A stretch of 64,000 nt of DNA from Corynebacterium hansenii. Lineage in GTDB: Bacteria; Actinomycetota; Actinomycetes; Mycobacteriales; Mycobacteriaceae. Where the stretch lies: NCBI RefSeq assembly GCF_030408795.1, contig NZ_CP047211.1, forward strand, positions 2,542,001 to 2,606,000, given 5' to 3'. The position numbers and the translations under genes are program-made. The notes beneath the pieces are model-generated. The model saw only the letters and a list, made by a program, of their open reading frames with translations, made no database searches and was not told the origin of the DNA. Positions 16,705-25,564 of the stretch are shown one piece after another (position 1 is the first letter of the stretch; each line of letters begins with the position of its first letter).

Positions 16705-17463
16705 TCACTTCCCGCGGAACACCGGGTCGCGCTTCTCGGCGCGGGCCCGGCCGGCTTCGGCGGCGTCCTCCGACGCCCACACGGCCTCGTACAGCTCGCG
16801 CTGCTCCGGCTTCGGGGGCAGGTTCGTCTCGTCGTCGTTGAGCACCATCTTGTGGTACTCGAGGCTCATCGGCGCGAAGGAGGCGATGCGCTCGGCGACC
16901 TCGCGGGTGACGTTCGAATCGCCCAGGTAGGACGCCAGGCCGCACGACTTCGCCTCGGCCTGGTCGATCTGCTCGGCGGCGAGGAGGATGGTGCGCGCGC
17001 GGGCGCCGCCGACGAGCACGCGGGTGCGGCGGATGGTCCATGCGTCGACGGCGATGCCGAGCTTGACCGGCGGGATCATGAACCAGCCGCGCTCGCCCAC
17101 CACGCGCAGGTCCGCCGCCATCGACAGCTGCATGCCGGCGCCGACCGCCGCGCCCTGGACGTCGGCGATGATGATGCGCGGGCATTCCTGCAGCGCATGG
17201 AGCATGCGGGCGAGCTGGACGTGGAAGTTGCCGTCGCTGTGCTGCCCGCCGAGATCGGCCCCGGCGCAGAACGCGCGGCCCTCGCCGCGGATGACGATGA
17301 CCCTGCACTCCGCGCGGCCCGGCGCGGCGTCCACCGCGTCGGCGATGTCCGAACACACTCGTGCGTTCAGGGAGTTGCGCTTGTGATCGCGGTCGATGGT
17401 GATCGTGGTGATCGGCCCATCGCACTCGACGCGGATCTCGGAGTTCCCGGGGTTCTCAGACAT
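16705..17463 (-). CDS. echA6: EchA6-like crotonase without catalytic glutamates
   Basis: 252 residues of the enoyl-CoA hydratase/isomerase fold (GRAFCAGADLGG oxyanion-hole segment, VQGAAVGAGMQLSMAADLRV, LGIAVDAWTIRR). The two glutamates that catalyse hydration are replaced: Gln112 stands where GGGCELAM has Glu, and Pro132 where QPEILLG has Glu. M. tuberculosis EchA6 (Rv0905) shows the same pattern, including a DxWxIRR segment, and is a non-catalytic acyl-CoA carrier linked to mycolic acid synthesis. It lies just upstream of ctpE, as in mycobacteria. TAGGTT seven bases before the ATG (17476 down to 17471) indicates a leaderless transcript. Confidence 0.88.
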   Translation of the reverse strand: MSENPGNSEIRVECDGPITTITIDRDHKRNSLNARVCSDIADAVDAAPGRAECRVIVIRGEGRAFCAGADLGGQHSDGNFHVQLARMLHALQECPRIIIADVQGAAVGAGMQLSMAADLRVVGERGWFMIPPVKLGIAVDAWTIRRTRVLVGGARARTILLAAEQIDQAEAKSCGLASYLGDSNVTREVAERIASFAPMSLEYHKMVLNDDETNLPPKPEQRELYEAVWASEDAAEAGRARAEKRDPVFRGK

Positions 17464-17497
17464 GGGTCCAAACCTACCGGCGCGCGGCGGCGGCCGT

Positions 17498-18349
17498 TCA
17501 CTCGTCGCCGAAGAAGCGGGGGTCGCCGCCGATGCGCGACTCCGGGTCGGCCAGCCCGGCGATGGCCGACATGTGGGCGTCGGTCAGCTCGAATCCGAGC
17601 ACCCCGAGGTTTTCCGCCATGCGGCCCTCGTCCGCGGACTTCGGGATCGCCACCAGGCCGCGCTGCAGGTGCCACCGCAGGGTCACCTGGGCGGGAGTGC
17701 GGCCGAGCTCGGCCGCGATGTCGGCGATGGGCCCGGACCCGAAGCGCTTGGCCCGGCCGAGCGGGGCCCAGGACTGCGTGACGACGCCCCGGCGCGCGTC
17801 GTCGGCGACCTGCTCGTCCTGGGGCAGGCCGGGATGCAGTTCGATCTGGTTGACCGCCGGCGCCTCGGGCAGTTCGTCGAGGACCTCGGAGTAGAAGTTG
17901 GCGACGCCCGCGGACCTGGTCAGGCCTTCGTCGCGGAGTGCCATGATCTCGCCGTAGCTCTCTGCGAAGAGGTTCTGCTTCGGGCACGGCCAGTGGACCA
18001 GCAGCAGGTCGACGTGGTCCAGGCCGAGGCGCCGCAGCGAGTCGCCGGCCGAGCGGCGGGTGTCGGCGGCTCGCTGGGCGTCGTTCCACACCTTCGTGGT
18101 CACGAACAGGTCCTCGCGCGCGACGTCGCCCGCGGCGATGGCGTCGGCGATGCCCTGACCGACGCCGACCTCGTTGCCGTACAGCGAGGCGGTGTCGATG
18201 TGCCGGTAGCCGATGCCGATCGCGTGGCGGACGCAGCGGCGGGCGGTGTCGTCGTCCATCCGCCACGTGCCCAGGCCGATCTGGGGAATCGAGTTTCCGT
18301 CGTTCAGCGTCAGGGAGGGAATGGTGCCGTCGAATTCGTCATTGGCCAT
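17498..18349 (-). CDS. Aldo/keto reductase, 2,5-diketo-D-gluconate reductase type
   Basis: 283 residues, NADPH-dependent (alpha/beta)8 barrel reductase. The catalytic tetrad is visible: Asp52 and Tyr57 in HIDTASLYGNE, Lys86 in TTKVWN and His119 in LVHWPCP. The cofactor-binding IPKSADEGRM segment is near the C-terminus. Substrate is not predictable within this family. Start ATG at 18349. It sits between echA6 and the glutamate-synthase-like gene, all on the minus strand, with gaps of about 33 bp that allow a shared transcript. Confidence 0.93.
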   Translation of the reverse strand: MANDEFDGTIPSLTLNDGNSIPQIGLGTWRMDDDTARRCVRHAIGIGYRHIDTASLYGNEVGVGQGIADAIAAGDVAREDLFVTTKVWNDAQRAADTRRSAGDSLRRLGLDHVDLLLVHWPCPKQNLFAESYGEIMALRDEGLTRSAGVANFYSEVLDELPEAPAVNQIELHPGLPQDEQVADDARRGVVTQSWAPLGRAKRFGSGPIADIAAELGRTPAQVTLRWHLQRGLVAIPKSADEGRMAENLGVLGFELTDAHMSAIAGLADPESRIGGDPRFFGDE

Positions 18350-18382
18350 GCCCCTTTTGTACTCCCGCGCCGCCGGGCCCGG

Positions 18383-20182
18383 CTACCGGGCGTCGTCGTC
18401 CTGCATCTCCTCGGCCACCCGCGCGGTGTTCGCGGCGCCGCCGGTGGAGCGGATGTCGGCGCCCGCTTCCGCCGCGGCACCGGGGCGGATTCCGGCGAGC
18501 TCCGCGGTGCCCACCTCGCCGTCGTCCTCGATCCCCGGCTTCGTGCCCCCGTGCAGCTCCGGGTACCAGAACCGCTCCGGGTCGGCGATCTCCCAGTCCG
18601 CGGCCCAGGCGTGGAACCGGGTTCCGGACAGCAGTTCGCCGGGCTCGAGCCAGTTGTACAGCTCGGCGTAGGTCTCGGCGTACTCGTCGGAGGTGCGGCG
18701 GAAGAGCATCGACGGCGACAGTTGGTCGAAGCTCTCCAGGCCCATCGAGGCGAGCATGCCCACGGCCTCCTGGACGGTGGCGTCGTGGAAGTTGCGCACG
18801 CGGTTGGCCTTGTCCTCGACGTCGATGGCCTTCCAGCGCTTCGGATCCTGCGTGGCGACGCCCACGGGGCACTGGTTGGTGTGGCAGAGCTGCGACTGGA
18901 TGCAGCCGGTGGCCATCATCATGCCGCGGGCCGAGGCCATGAAGTCCGCGCCCTGGCACATGCGCTTGATGATGTCGAAGCCGGTGACGATCTTGCCCGT
19001 CGCGCCGATCTTGACCCGGTCGCGCAGGCCGGCGCCGACGAGAGCGTTGTGCACGAGCACCAGGCCGTCGGTCAGCGGCATGCCGACGCGGTCCGAGTAC
19101 TCCAGCGGCGCGGCGCCGGTCCCGCCCTCCGCGCCGTCGACGACGATGAAGTCCGGCGTGATGTTCTCCTCCACCATCGCCTTGCACACGGCGAGGAACT
19201 CGATGCGGGAGCCGGCGCAGATCTTGAAGCCGACGGGCTTGCCGCCGTTGAGCTCGCGCATGGTGCCCATGAAACGGACCAGCTCGCGCGGGGTGGAGTA
19301 CACCCGGTGGAAAGGCGGGCTGGTGACGCCCTTGCCCACCGGCACACCGCGGGTCTCGGCGATGACCTCGTCGACCTTGTCGCCGGGGAGCATGCCGCCG
19401 AGGCCGGGCTTCGCGCCCTGGCTGATCTTCAGGTAGGTGGCCTTCACCTCGGGCAGCGCGGCGCGTTCGCGGAATTTCTCCGGGTCGAAGTCTCCGTCCT
19501 CGGTGCGGCAGCCGAAATAGCCCGAACCGATCTCCCAGAACAGGTCCGCGCCGTACTCCAGGTGGTACGGGGAGATGGAGCCCTCGCCGGTGTCGTGGAC
19601 GAATCCGCCCATGGCCGCGCCCTTGTTCATGGCCAGCACCGCGTTCGGCGACAGGGCGCCGAAGCTCATCGCGGCGATGTTGAAGATGGACACGTCGTAG
19701 GGCTGCGTCGTCTCCTCGCCGCCCAGGCGCACCCGCGGGTTGGCGTTGACGGAGCGCGACGGCGCCATGGAATGCGGGATGTACTCGTAGCCGGGTTCGG
19801 TGATCTTCCGCTCGGTGCCGAAGGATTTCTTCGACCCCAGGCCCTTGGCCCGCTCGTAGATGACGGACCGCGTGTCGCGGTCGAAGGGCGTGCCGTCGAA
19901 GTTGCGCTCGATGAAGTACTGCTGCGTCTCGGGCCGGATCGATTCCAGGATGTACCGCGCGTGGCCGAGGATCGGGTAGATCCGCAGCAGCGTGTGTTTC
20001 TTCTGGATGAGCACGTCGTAGACGGCGACGAGATCGAGGAACACGAACACCGCCAGGAGCACGGCCCACCAGGGGCTGACGAAGACGGTGAGCGCCAGCG
20101 CGATGACGTTGGCGACGAAGAGGATGCCGAGGATCGTTGGCCGAGTAATCACGGTTACCAGGGTACGTGTGTTACTCGTCAC
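18383..20182 (-). CDS. Membrane-anchored FMN-binding glutamate-synthase-like protein
   Basis: 599 residues. Two hydrophobic helices at the N-terminus (ILGILFVANVIALALTVFVS and WAVLLAVFVFLDLVAVYD) are followed by the FMN-binding barrel of the GltB glutamate synthase family: NIAAMSFGALSPNAVLAMNK, HDTGEGSISPYH, KISQGAKPGLGGMLPG, VDGAEGGTGAAPLEYSDRVG. A cysteine cluster CIQSQLCHTNQCPVGVATQD matches the iron-sulfur ligands. It lacks the glutaminase domain of true GltB, so it belongs to the stand-alone FMN-binding family whose reaction is unknown. GTG start at 20182, 78 bp from the divergent XRE gene. Confidence 0.88.
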   Translation of the reverse strand: MTSNTRTLVTVITRPTILGILFVANVIALALTVFVSPWWAVLLAVFVFLDLVAVYDVLIQKKHTLLRIYPILGHARYILESIRPETQQYFIERNFDGTPFDRDTRSVIYERAKGLGSKKSFGTERKITEPGYEYIPHSMAPSRSVNANPRVRLGGEETTQPYDVSIFNIAAMSFGALSPNAVLAMNKGAAMGGFVHDTGEGSISPYHLEYGADLFWEIGSGYFGCRTEDGDFDPEKFRERAALPEVKATYLKISQGAKPGLGGMLPGDKVDEVIAETRGVPVGKGVTSPPFHRVYSTPRELVRFMGTMRELNGGKPVGFKICAGSRIEFLAVCKAMVEENITPDFIVVDGAEGGTGAAPLEYSDRVGMPLTDGLVLVHNALVGAGLRDRVKIGATGKIVTGFDIIKRMCQGADFMASARGMMMATGCIQSQLCHTNQCPVGVATQDPKRWKAIDVEDKANRVRNFHDATVQEAVGMLASMGLESFDQLSPSMLFRRTSDEYAETYAELYNWLEPGELLSGTRFHAWAADWEIADPERFWYPELHGGTKPGIEDDGEVGTAELAGIRPGAAAEAGADIRSTGGAANTARVAEEMQDDDAR

Positions 20183-20224
20183 AAGGCATTTTCAATTTCA
20201 AACGGGGAATTCTCGCCGACCCCA

Positions 20225-20253
20225 TTGACAAACCGTTGGGTTTTCACAACACT
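20225..20253 (+). promoter_or_regulatory. Promoter of the leaderless XRE regulator operon
   Basis: -35 TTGACA (20225-20230), a 17-base spacer and -10 AACACT (20248-20253), then seven bases to the ATG at 20261. Spacing predicts that transcription starts at the start codon. It is the cleanest -35/-10 pair I found in the window. Confidence 0.7.
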
Positions 20254-20260
20254 CGGTTGC

Positions 20261-20593
20261 ATGAGCCCGGTGAAACGTGGTCCACAGAGGCCGATCTTCA
20301 ATCGCATGGCGGTGCTGCGCGCGGAACGCGGGCTCAGCCGCGCGCAACTGGCGGAGGCGGTCGACGTCAACCCGCAGACCATCGGGGCGCTCGAGCGCGG
20401 GGACCATTACCCCAGCCTCGACCTCGCGTTCCGCATCTGCGGGGTCTTCGGCCTGCCCGTGGAGGCCGTGTTCTCGCGCGAGGAATTCGCGCCGATGTCC
20501 GCCACCCTCTATCCGCGGGCCGGGGAACCGGCCCCCCGACCAGACCGACCGTCCACCGGCGGAACCCCCGCCCAGGAACAGGAGACGCGATGA
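20261..20593 (+). CDS. XRE-family transcriptional regulator of an ABC exporter operon
   Basis: 110 residues. The helix-turn-helix spans about 12-70 (NRMAVLRAERGLSRAQLAEA, NPQTIGALERGDHYPS, LDLAFRICGVFGLPVEAVFS) and is the compact type often found before NatAB-like exporters. A disordered Pro-rich tail follows. Its stop overlaps the next ATG (ATGA), beginning a four-gene operon with a membrane protein and an ABC exporter. It probably controls its own operon. The inducing signal is unknown. Confidence 0.88.
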   Translation: MSPVKRGPQRPIFNRMAVLRAERGLSRAQLAEAVDVNPQTIGALERGDHYPSLDLAFRICGVFGLPVEAVFSREEFAPMSATLYPRAGEPAPRPDRPSTGGTPAQEQETR

Positions 20594-21168
20594 ACCCCAC
20601 GAACCCGACAGCCGGCGGCCATTCGGCCGGCGGGATCCTGGATCGCTGGCAGGCGCGGCGGGAACGGAAGTTCCACGAGCGCCGCGAGCAGATGGCGGGA
20701 TGGTTCCCGAAGCTGCGCAACCGCGCCATGCGGCGGCGCCTGGTGGTGGCGCAACTGGTGATGCTGGTTCTGTTCGCCGTCGCGGGCGTGCTGCTCGCGG
20801 CCGCGCTGACCGGCGCCATCGCCACCTGGTGGAGCCTCGTCTGGATGGTCGTGACCTTCATCGCGCTGCCGACGTGGACGATTTTGGGCATCGTCACCGA
20901 CAACATCGACGGAGCCCCGGCGTCGTGCCTCGACGAATACGAGCGGGAGCGCGTGGAGGGGCTGCGCAGCCTCGCCTACCGGGCGTTCACGTGGCTGGGG
21001 CTGTTCACGGCCCTCGCGCTCATCATCGTGGGCACGTGGGTGATGAACGACGCCCCGGATTGGGCCAGGTACGTGCCTTACTTCGCGGGCATCTCGTTCC
21101 TCGTCTGCTTCCTGGCCATCCTCTCGCTGCCGACGATCGTCATCGCCTGGACCATGGCGGACGACTGA
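20590..21168 (+). CDS. Membrane protein of the XRE-ABC exporter operon
   Basis: 192 residues with a basic cytoplasmic N-terminus and four hydrophobic helices (LVVAQLVMLVLFAVAGVLLA, WWSLVWMVVTFIALPTWTIL, AFTWLGLFTALALIIVGTWV, FAGISFLVCFLAILSLPTIV). No catalytic motif. It overlaps the upstream regulator by ATGA. Proteins of this sort accompany small XRE regulators and ABC-2 exporters, but no named function is known to me. Confidence 0.82.
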   Translation: MNPTNPTAGGHSAGGILDRWQARRERKFHERREQMAGWFPKLRNRAMRRRLVVAQLVMLVLFAVAGVLLAAALTGAIATWWSLVWMVVTFIALPTWTILGIVTDNIDGAPASCLDEYERERVEGLRSLAYRAFTWLGLFTALALIIVGTWVMNDAPDWARYVPYFAGISFLVCFLAILSLPTIVIAWTMADD

Positions 21169-21227
21169 TGGCCGCCGCCGACCCGCACACGCACCCCGAC
21201 AACCGACCGACCGAAAGGAACACCGCC

Positions 21228-22139
21228 ATGAAGGGACGACCCCTCATCATCGACGGCCTGCGCAAATCCTATGGGCGATTGCAGGTCCTCGACGGCATGA
21301 GCCTCACCGTCCGGCCCGGCGAAATCTACGGATTCGTCGGTGCGAACGGCGCGGGCAAGACCACGACCATGCGCATCGCGCTGGGCGTGCTGACCACCGA
21401 CGGGGGCGAGGTCCGCCTGGGCGACGAGCCCCTGGACGACACCTCGCGCCGCACCATCGGCTACATGCCGGAGGAACGCGGCCTGTACCCGAAGGAGAAG
21501 GTGCTCGACCAGCTCGTCTACTTCGCGCGGCTCCACGGCATGGACGCCGCGACCGCGAAGGACCGCGCCGGCGAGCTCCTGGAGACGCTGAACCTCACCG
21601 AACGGGCCGGCGACAAGGTCGACACCCTGTCGCTGGGCAACCAGCAGCGCGTGCAGCTGGCGGCCGCGCTGGTCCACGACCCGGAGGTCCTCGTCCTCGA
21701 CGAGCCCTTCTCGGGTCTCGACCCCATCGCGGTCCGGGTGATGTCGCGGGTGCTGCGCGAGCGCGCCGACCGGGGCATCCCGGTCGTGTTCTCGTCCCAC
21801 CAGCTCGATCTGGTGGAGCGCCTGTGCGACCGAGTCGGCATCATCCGCGACGGCAGGATGCTCGCCGAGGGCACGGTCGCGGAACTCCGCGCGACCGGCC
21901 CGTCGCTGATCGGCGTCGACGTCCCGTCCGCCCCGGAGGGCTGGGCCGACGGCGTCCCCGGCGTCGCGTCCTCGCGCGTCGAGGCGGGCGGCCGGACCGT
22001 CGTCACGCTTGCCGACGGCGCCCCGGCCGACGTCGACCAGCAGTTGCTCGATCTCGCCCGCTCCCATGGCCCGGTGCGCTCCTTCGGGCCCGTCCACATT
22101 CCGCTGACCGAGCTGTACCAGGAGGTCGTGCAGTCATGA
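21228..22139 (+). CDS. ABC transporter ATP-binding protein (NatA/DrrA-like)
   Basis: 303 residues. Walker A GANGAGKT, the Q-loop region, signature LSLGNQQRVQLA (a variant of LSGGQ) and Walker B VLVLDEPFSGLDP followed by the H-loop SSHQ are visible. The C-terminal 80 residues form the accessory domain common in this exporter class. The ATG at 21228 is chosen for the GAAAGGA site; an in-frame ATG at 21168, overlapping the previous stop, would add 20 Pro/His-rich residues. The next gene overlaps by ATGA. Confidence 0.92.
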   Translation: MKGRPLIIDGLRKSYGRLQVLDGMSLTVRPGEIYGFVGANGAGKTTTMRIALGVLTTDGGEVRLGDEPLDDTSRRTIGYMPEERGLYPKEKVLDQLVYFARLHGMDAATAKDRAGELLETLNLTERAGDKVDTLSLGNQQRVQLAAALVHDPEVLVLDEPFSGLDPIAVRVMSRVLRERADRGIPVVFSSHQLDLVERLCDRVGIIRDGRMLAEGTVAELRATGPSLIGVDVPSAPEGWADGVPGVASSRVEAGGRTVVTLADGAPADVDQQLLDLARSHGPVRSFGPVHIPLTELYQEVVQS

Positions 22140-23386
22140 GCACCCCAGTCAAGGACTCCCCCACCACCCGCTCCGGCGGCTACCGCGCGTCGACGGCCAT
22201 CGGGCTCGTCGCCAAGCGCGAGTTCCGCGAGAACCTGCTGAAGAAGGGTTCCCTGGTCACGCTGGTCCTCGGCATCGTCCTCGCCGTCGGCGGCGTGCTG
22301 GCCGCGGCGTACTTCACCCGCGACGACGGGCAGGGCACCGAGCCGACCGTCATCGCCGTCGTCGGCGAGGCCCCGTTCGCCGATGCGCTCGCGCAGGCGC
22401 CGGAAGTCCCCGGCCAGAAGCCCGTCGAAACCCGCGCGGCCGCCTCTGAGGACGAGGCGCGGTCCATGCTCGACGACGGTTCCGTCGACGCGGTCCTGCT
22501 GCCCGCCACGGGCGACGGCGGCCAAGCGGCCGGTCCGAACCAGTGGGCGCTCCTGCAGGACCGCGCCCCCGACTCGCTCGCCACGACGCTCAATGCCGCG
22601 CTCGCCCAGCATCTGCAGGCCGAGGCCATCGCCGCGCAGGGCGGCGACCCCGCCGCGGTCGCCCAGGCGGCCGGTCAGGGCTCGGTGAAGGCGCAGAGCG
22701 TGAAGGACATCGACGCCGCCGCGCTGCTGGTCGTGGGCGTCGGCGTGATCGTGATGATCACCGGCATCATGATGTTCGGCGGCGCCGTCGCCAGCTCCGT
22801 GATCGAGGAGAAGTCCTCGCGCGTCGTCGAGATCATGCTGGCGACCATCCGCCCGCTGCACCTGCTCGCGGGCAAGATCATCGGCGCCGGGCTCGCGGGC
22901 GCCCTGATGATGGCCGCGATCGTCGCATCCGCTTCGGTGACCATCGTCATCACGGGGCTGGCCGAGAACTTCTCCATCCCGTGGAGTGCGGTGGCGACGC
23001 TGCTGCCGTTCTTCATCCTCGGCTACACCCTGTTCGCCGCCCTGTACGCCACGGCCGGCTCGCTGGTCAGCCGCATGGAGGACTTCGGCGCGGCGCAGAT
23101 GCCGGTGCTGATCCTGTCCTTCGTTGCCATCTACGTCCCGGCCTTCGGCTGGTCGGCGCTGGACTCCACGTTCATGCGGGTCGCCTCGTGGATCCCGCCG
23201 GCGTCGGTGACCACCGCGCCGCTGCAGTACGCGATGGGCGGCTTCTCCGGGTGGCAGCTGCTGGGCTCGGGCGCGATCCTCGCCGCCGCCTGCGTGGTCA
23301 TGCTCTTCGTGGCGGCGAAGATCTACCCGCGCAACGTGCTGCGCACCGGCTCCCGGGTCACCTGGATGCAGGCCCTGAAGGGCTAG
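22136..23386 (+). CDS. ABC-2 type exporter permease
   Basis: 416 residues. One N-terminal helix (SLVTLVLGIVLAVGGVLAAA), a large extracytoplasmic domain of about 150 residues, then five helices at the C-terminus, the NatB/YhaP layout. SSVIEEKSSRVVEIMLATIR is the conserved coupling segment of ABC-2 permeases. With the ATPase at 21228 it should form an exporter of an unidentified substrate (ions, lipids or toxic compounds are all known for the family). It ends convergently with rbsK, overlapping by 4 bases. Confidence 0.9.
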   Translation: MSTPVKDSPTTRSGGYRASTAIGLVAKREFRENLLKKGSLVTLVLGIVLAVGGVLAAAYFTRDDGQGTEPTVIAVVGEAPFADALAQAPEVPGQKPVETRAAASEDEARSMLDDGSVDAVLLPATGDGGQAAGPNQWALLQDRAPDSLATTLNAALAQHLQAEAIAAQGGDPAAVAQAAGQGSVKAQSVKDIDAAALLVVGVGVIVMITGIMMFGGAVASSVIEEKSSRVVEIMLATIRPLHLLAGKIIGAGLAGALMMAAIVASASVTIVITGLAENFSIPWSAVATLLPFFILGYTLFAALYATAGSLVSRMEDFGAAQMPVLILSFVAIYVPAFGWSALDSTFMRVASWIPPASVTTAPLQYAMGGFSGWQLLGSGAILAAACVVMLFVAAKIYPRNVLRTGSRVTWMQALKG

Positions 23387-24402
23387 CCCCGCCGCCCGGT
23401 CTCCGCGAACGCCCGGACCTGGTCCGCGGTGCCGTAGGAGGCCTGGGCCCCCTCGCCGCCCGCCGCGTAGGCCGACACCACGGCCGCGAGGCGGGCGGCG
23501 TCGCACACCGGCAGACCCGAGGCCAGGCCGGCCATGAGGCTGCCCATGTAGGAATCGCCGCAGCCGGTGGTGTCCACGACGTCGACGCGCAGGGGGTCGA
23601 TGCGGGTGGCGGTGACCGCGGCGGTCGCGGCGTCGCCCGGATCCTCCCGGTCGCCGGTTTCCACGACCACAGATCCCGCGCCACCGAGGGTGACCACGGC
23701 GGTGCGGATCCCGTGCTTCGCGGCCAGCGCCGTCGCCGCGTCGGACCAATCGCCCGTCTCGGCGCCTTCCGCCGCCGCGGCGGAGCCGACCAGCGCGGCC
23801 AGCTCATGCTCGTTGACGATGAGCACGTCGACCAGGTCCAGCAGCTCCGCCCGCACGTCGCGCACGGGCGAGAGGTTGAACACCACGGTCACGCCGGCCT
23901 CCGACGCGATGCGCGCGGCCTCGACGACCGCGTCGTCGCAGACCTCCAGGCACAGGCCCAGCACGTCCGCGCCGCGGATGGCGTCGGCGTGCTTCGCGAC
24001 GAACCCGCCGTCGACGGTCCCGTTCGCGCCGGGGGAAATGACGATGCAGTTCTCGGCGTCATCGTCGACCAGGATCATCGCGGTGCCGGTGGCCGCCTCC
24101 GATTCGGACAGATGCGAGACGTCGACTCCCGCGGCGACCAGCGAATCGCGCAGCATGCCGCCGTTCGGGTCGGCGCCGACCGCCCCGACGAACGTCGCCC
24201 GGACGCCCAGGCGCGCGACCGTCGCCGCCTGATTGGCGGACTTGCCGCCCGGCAGCACCTGCAGCGGGCCGCCGGCGATCGTCTCCCCCGGCTTCGGCAG
24301 CTCGGCCACGCGGACGGTCAGATCCGCGTTCGCCGAGCCCATCACGGCCACGGCGCCCGGCGCGGACGCCAGGGCGTCGAAAAGCGGGCCCGCGTCAGTC
24401 AT
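23383..24402 (-). CDS. rbsK: Ribokinase (PfkB family)
   Basis: 339 residues. It has the PfkB signature near the N-terminus (VMGSANADLTVRVAELPKPG and GGKSANQAATVARLG), and DTTGCGDSYMGSLMAGLASG holds the catalytic base Asp and anion hole. It should phosphorylate D-ribose to ribose 5-phosphate. It overlaps the upstream nucleoside hydrolase by 8 bases, so the pair would free ribose from nucleosides and phosphorylate it. Slightly long compared with E. coli RbsK (309), owing to loops around 255-275. Confidence 0.92.
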   Translation of the reverse strand: MTDAGPLFDALASAPGAVAVMGSANADLTVRVAELPKPGETIAGGPLQVLPGGKSANQAATVARLGVRATFVGAVGADPNGGMLRDSLVAAGVDVSHLSESEAATGTAMILVDDDAENCIVISPGANGTVDGGFVAKHADAIRGADVLGLCLEVCDDAVVEAARIASEAGVTVVFNLSPVRDVRAELLDLVDVLIVNEHELAALVGSAAAAEGAETGDWSDAATALAAKHGIRTAVVTLGGAGSVVVETGDREDPGDAATAAVTATRIDPLRVDVVDTTGCGDSYMGSLMAGLASGLPVCDAARLAAVVSAYAAGGEGAQASYGTADQVRAFAETGRRG

Positions 24403-25342
24403 CGGCCGCCACCGCCCCGACGCGCGCCATGAACTCGGAGAGGAACCGCTCCACGTCCACCCCGACGGCCACCTTCACGTTCTTCTCCGGGTCGTTGAGC
24501 CGGACCTCGTCGCCGATGGTGCGCCCGCGGGTCTCGCCCTCGAGGTCGACCTTCATGTTGTGCTCGATGACGGTGACCAGCGACGGGTCGACCGCGACGC
24601 CGACGGCCAGCGGATCGTGCAGCCCGCAGCCGCCCAGGTGCGGGGCGGTGGTGTCGTAGGCGCGGATGTAGTAGTCCGTCATGTCCGCCAGCACCCGGCC
24701 GGCGTCGGTGCCCAGGTCGCGCCACCGCTTCGTCTCCTCGTAGGTGAGCAGCGTCTGCAGCGTCACGTCGAGGCCGATCATGGTGACGTCGGCGCCGGAG
24801 CGGAAGAGCTTGTCGGCGGCCTCCGGGTCCTGGTTGATGTTCGCCTCGGCCCACGGGCGGACGTTGCCCGGCACGGTCAGGGCGCCGCCCATGATGACGA
24901 TGCGGGCGTTCCGCGCGAACTCCGGGTCCCGGTCGATCGCGGCGGCGAGGTTCGTCATCGGGCCGGTGGCGACGATGACCAGGTCATCGCCGTGCTCGCG
25001 GACCGAATCGACCAGGAAATCGACCGCCCCGCGCTCGTCGGCGGGCCGCCGCGACTCGGGCAGCTCCACCTCGCCGATGCCGTTCTTGCCGTGGATGAAC
25101 GCCGAGATCTCCAGCACCTCGAAGCCGTCCTTGGCCGAGGCGTGCGGCTCGCCCCGGAACACCGGGACGTCCGGGTGGCCGAAGAGGTCCAGCAGGGCAA
25201 GGTCGTTGGCGACGCCGTCCTTCATCAGGACGTTGCCGTAGGTGCCGGTGACGCCGATGAGCTCCAGCTCCGGAGAGCCGAGCGCGTAGGCCAGCGCCAG
25301 GGCATCGTCGATGCCCGTGTCGAGGTCGAGGATGGTCTTCAT
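24395..25342 (-). CDS. Inosine/uridine-type nucleoside hydrolase
   Basis: 315 residues of the IUNH family. The N-terminal calcium site is present in variant form (ILDLDTGIDDALALAYAL), along with GPMTNLAAAI, VIMGGAL and the late HDPLAVGVAVDPSL segment. It hydrolyses ribonucleosides to base and ribose. Start ATG at 25342 after GGAGAAAA; the upstream in-frame extension is Arg-rich and not family-like. It forms an operon with rbsK. Base preference cannot be read from sequence. Confidence 0.93.
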   Translation of the reverse strand: MKTILDLDTGIDDALALAYALGSPELELIGVTGTYGNVLMKDGVANDLALLDLFGHPDVPVFRGEPHASAKDGFEVLEISAFIHGKNGIGEVELPESRRPADERGAVDFLVDSVREHGDDLVIVATGPMTNLAAAIDRDPEFARNARIVIMGGALTVPGNVRPWAEANINQDPEAADKLFRSGADVTMIGLDVTLQTLLTYEETKRWRDLGTDAGRVLADMTDYYIRAYDTTAPHLGGCGLHDPLAVGVAVDPSLVTVIEHNMKVDLEGETRGRTIGDEVRLNDPEKNVKVAVGVDVERFLSEFMARVGAVAADD

Positions 25343-25552
25343 CGCCGGGTGTTTTCTCCGTTTCGGCGCCCGTCTCCAGCGGCGGCCCGATCGCCGGGCG
25401 CCTTCGACGCGCGACCGTGGCCCTGTCAATCCCCATTATCCAGGTTTCCGCCCGTCCCGCGGCCCGGACCGCGGGGCCGGACGGCGGGGCCGCCCGCGGG
25501 AGGGGTGGGCGGCACGGATGGGACGGGCGGGGCGGAAATCATTCCGTTCCCA

Positions 25553-25558
25553 TAACCT
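25553..25558 (+). promoter_or_regulatory. -10 element of the leaderless carboxyltransferase gene
   Basis: TAACCT at 25553-25558 stands six bases before the ATG at 25565, with no ribosome-binding site between. This is the leaderless pattern seen at several other genes here. Confidence 0.5.
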
Positions 25559-25564
25559 GGGGGC

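Noticed and set aside
14231..16930. Plus-strand open frame of about 900 codons opposite ctpE
   Set aside because: Composition (Arg, His, Gln, Asp) and lack of motifs show it to be the antisense shadow of the P-type ATPase.
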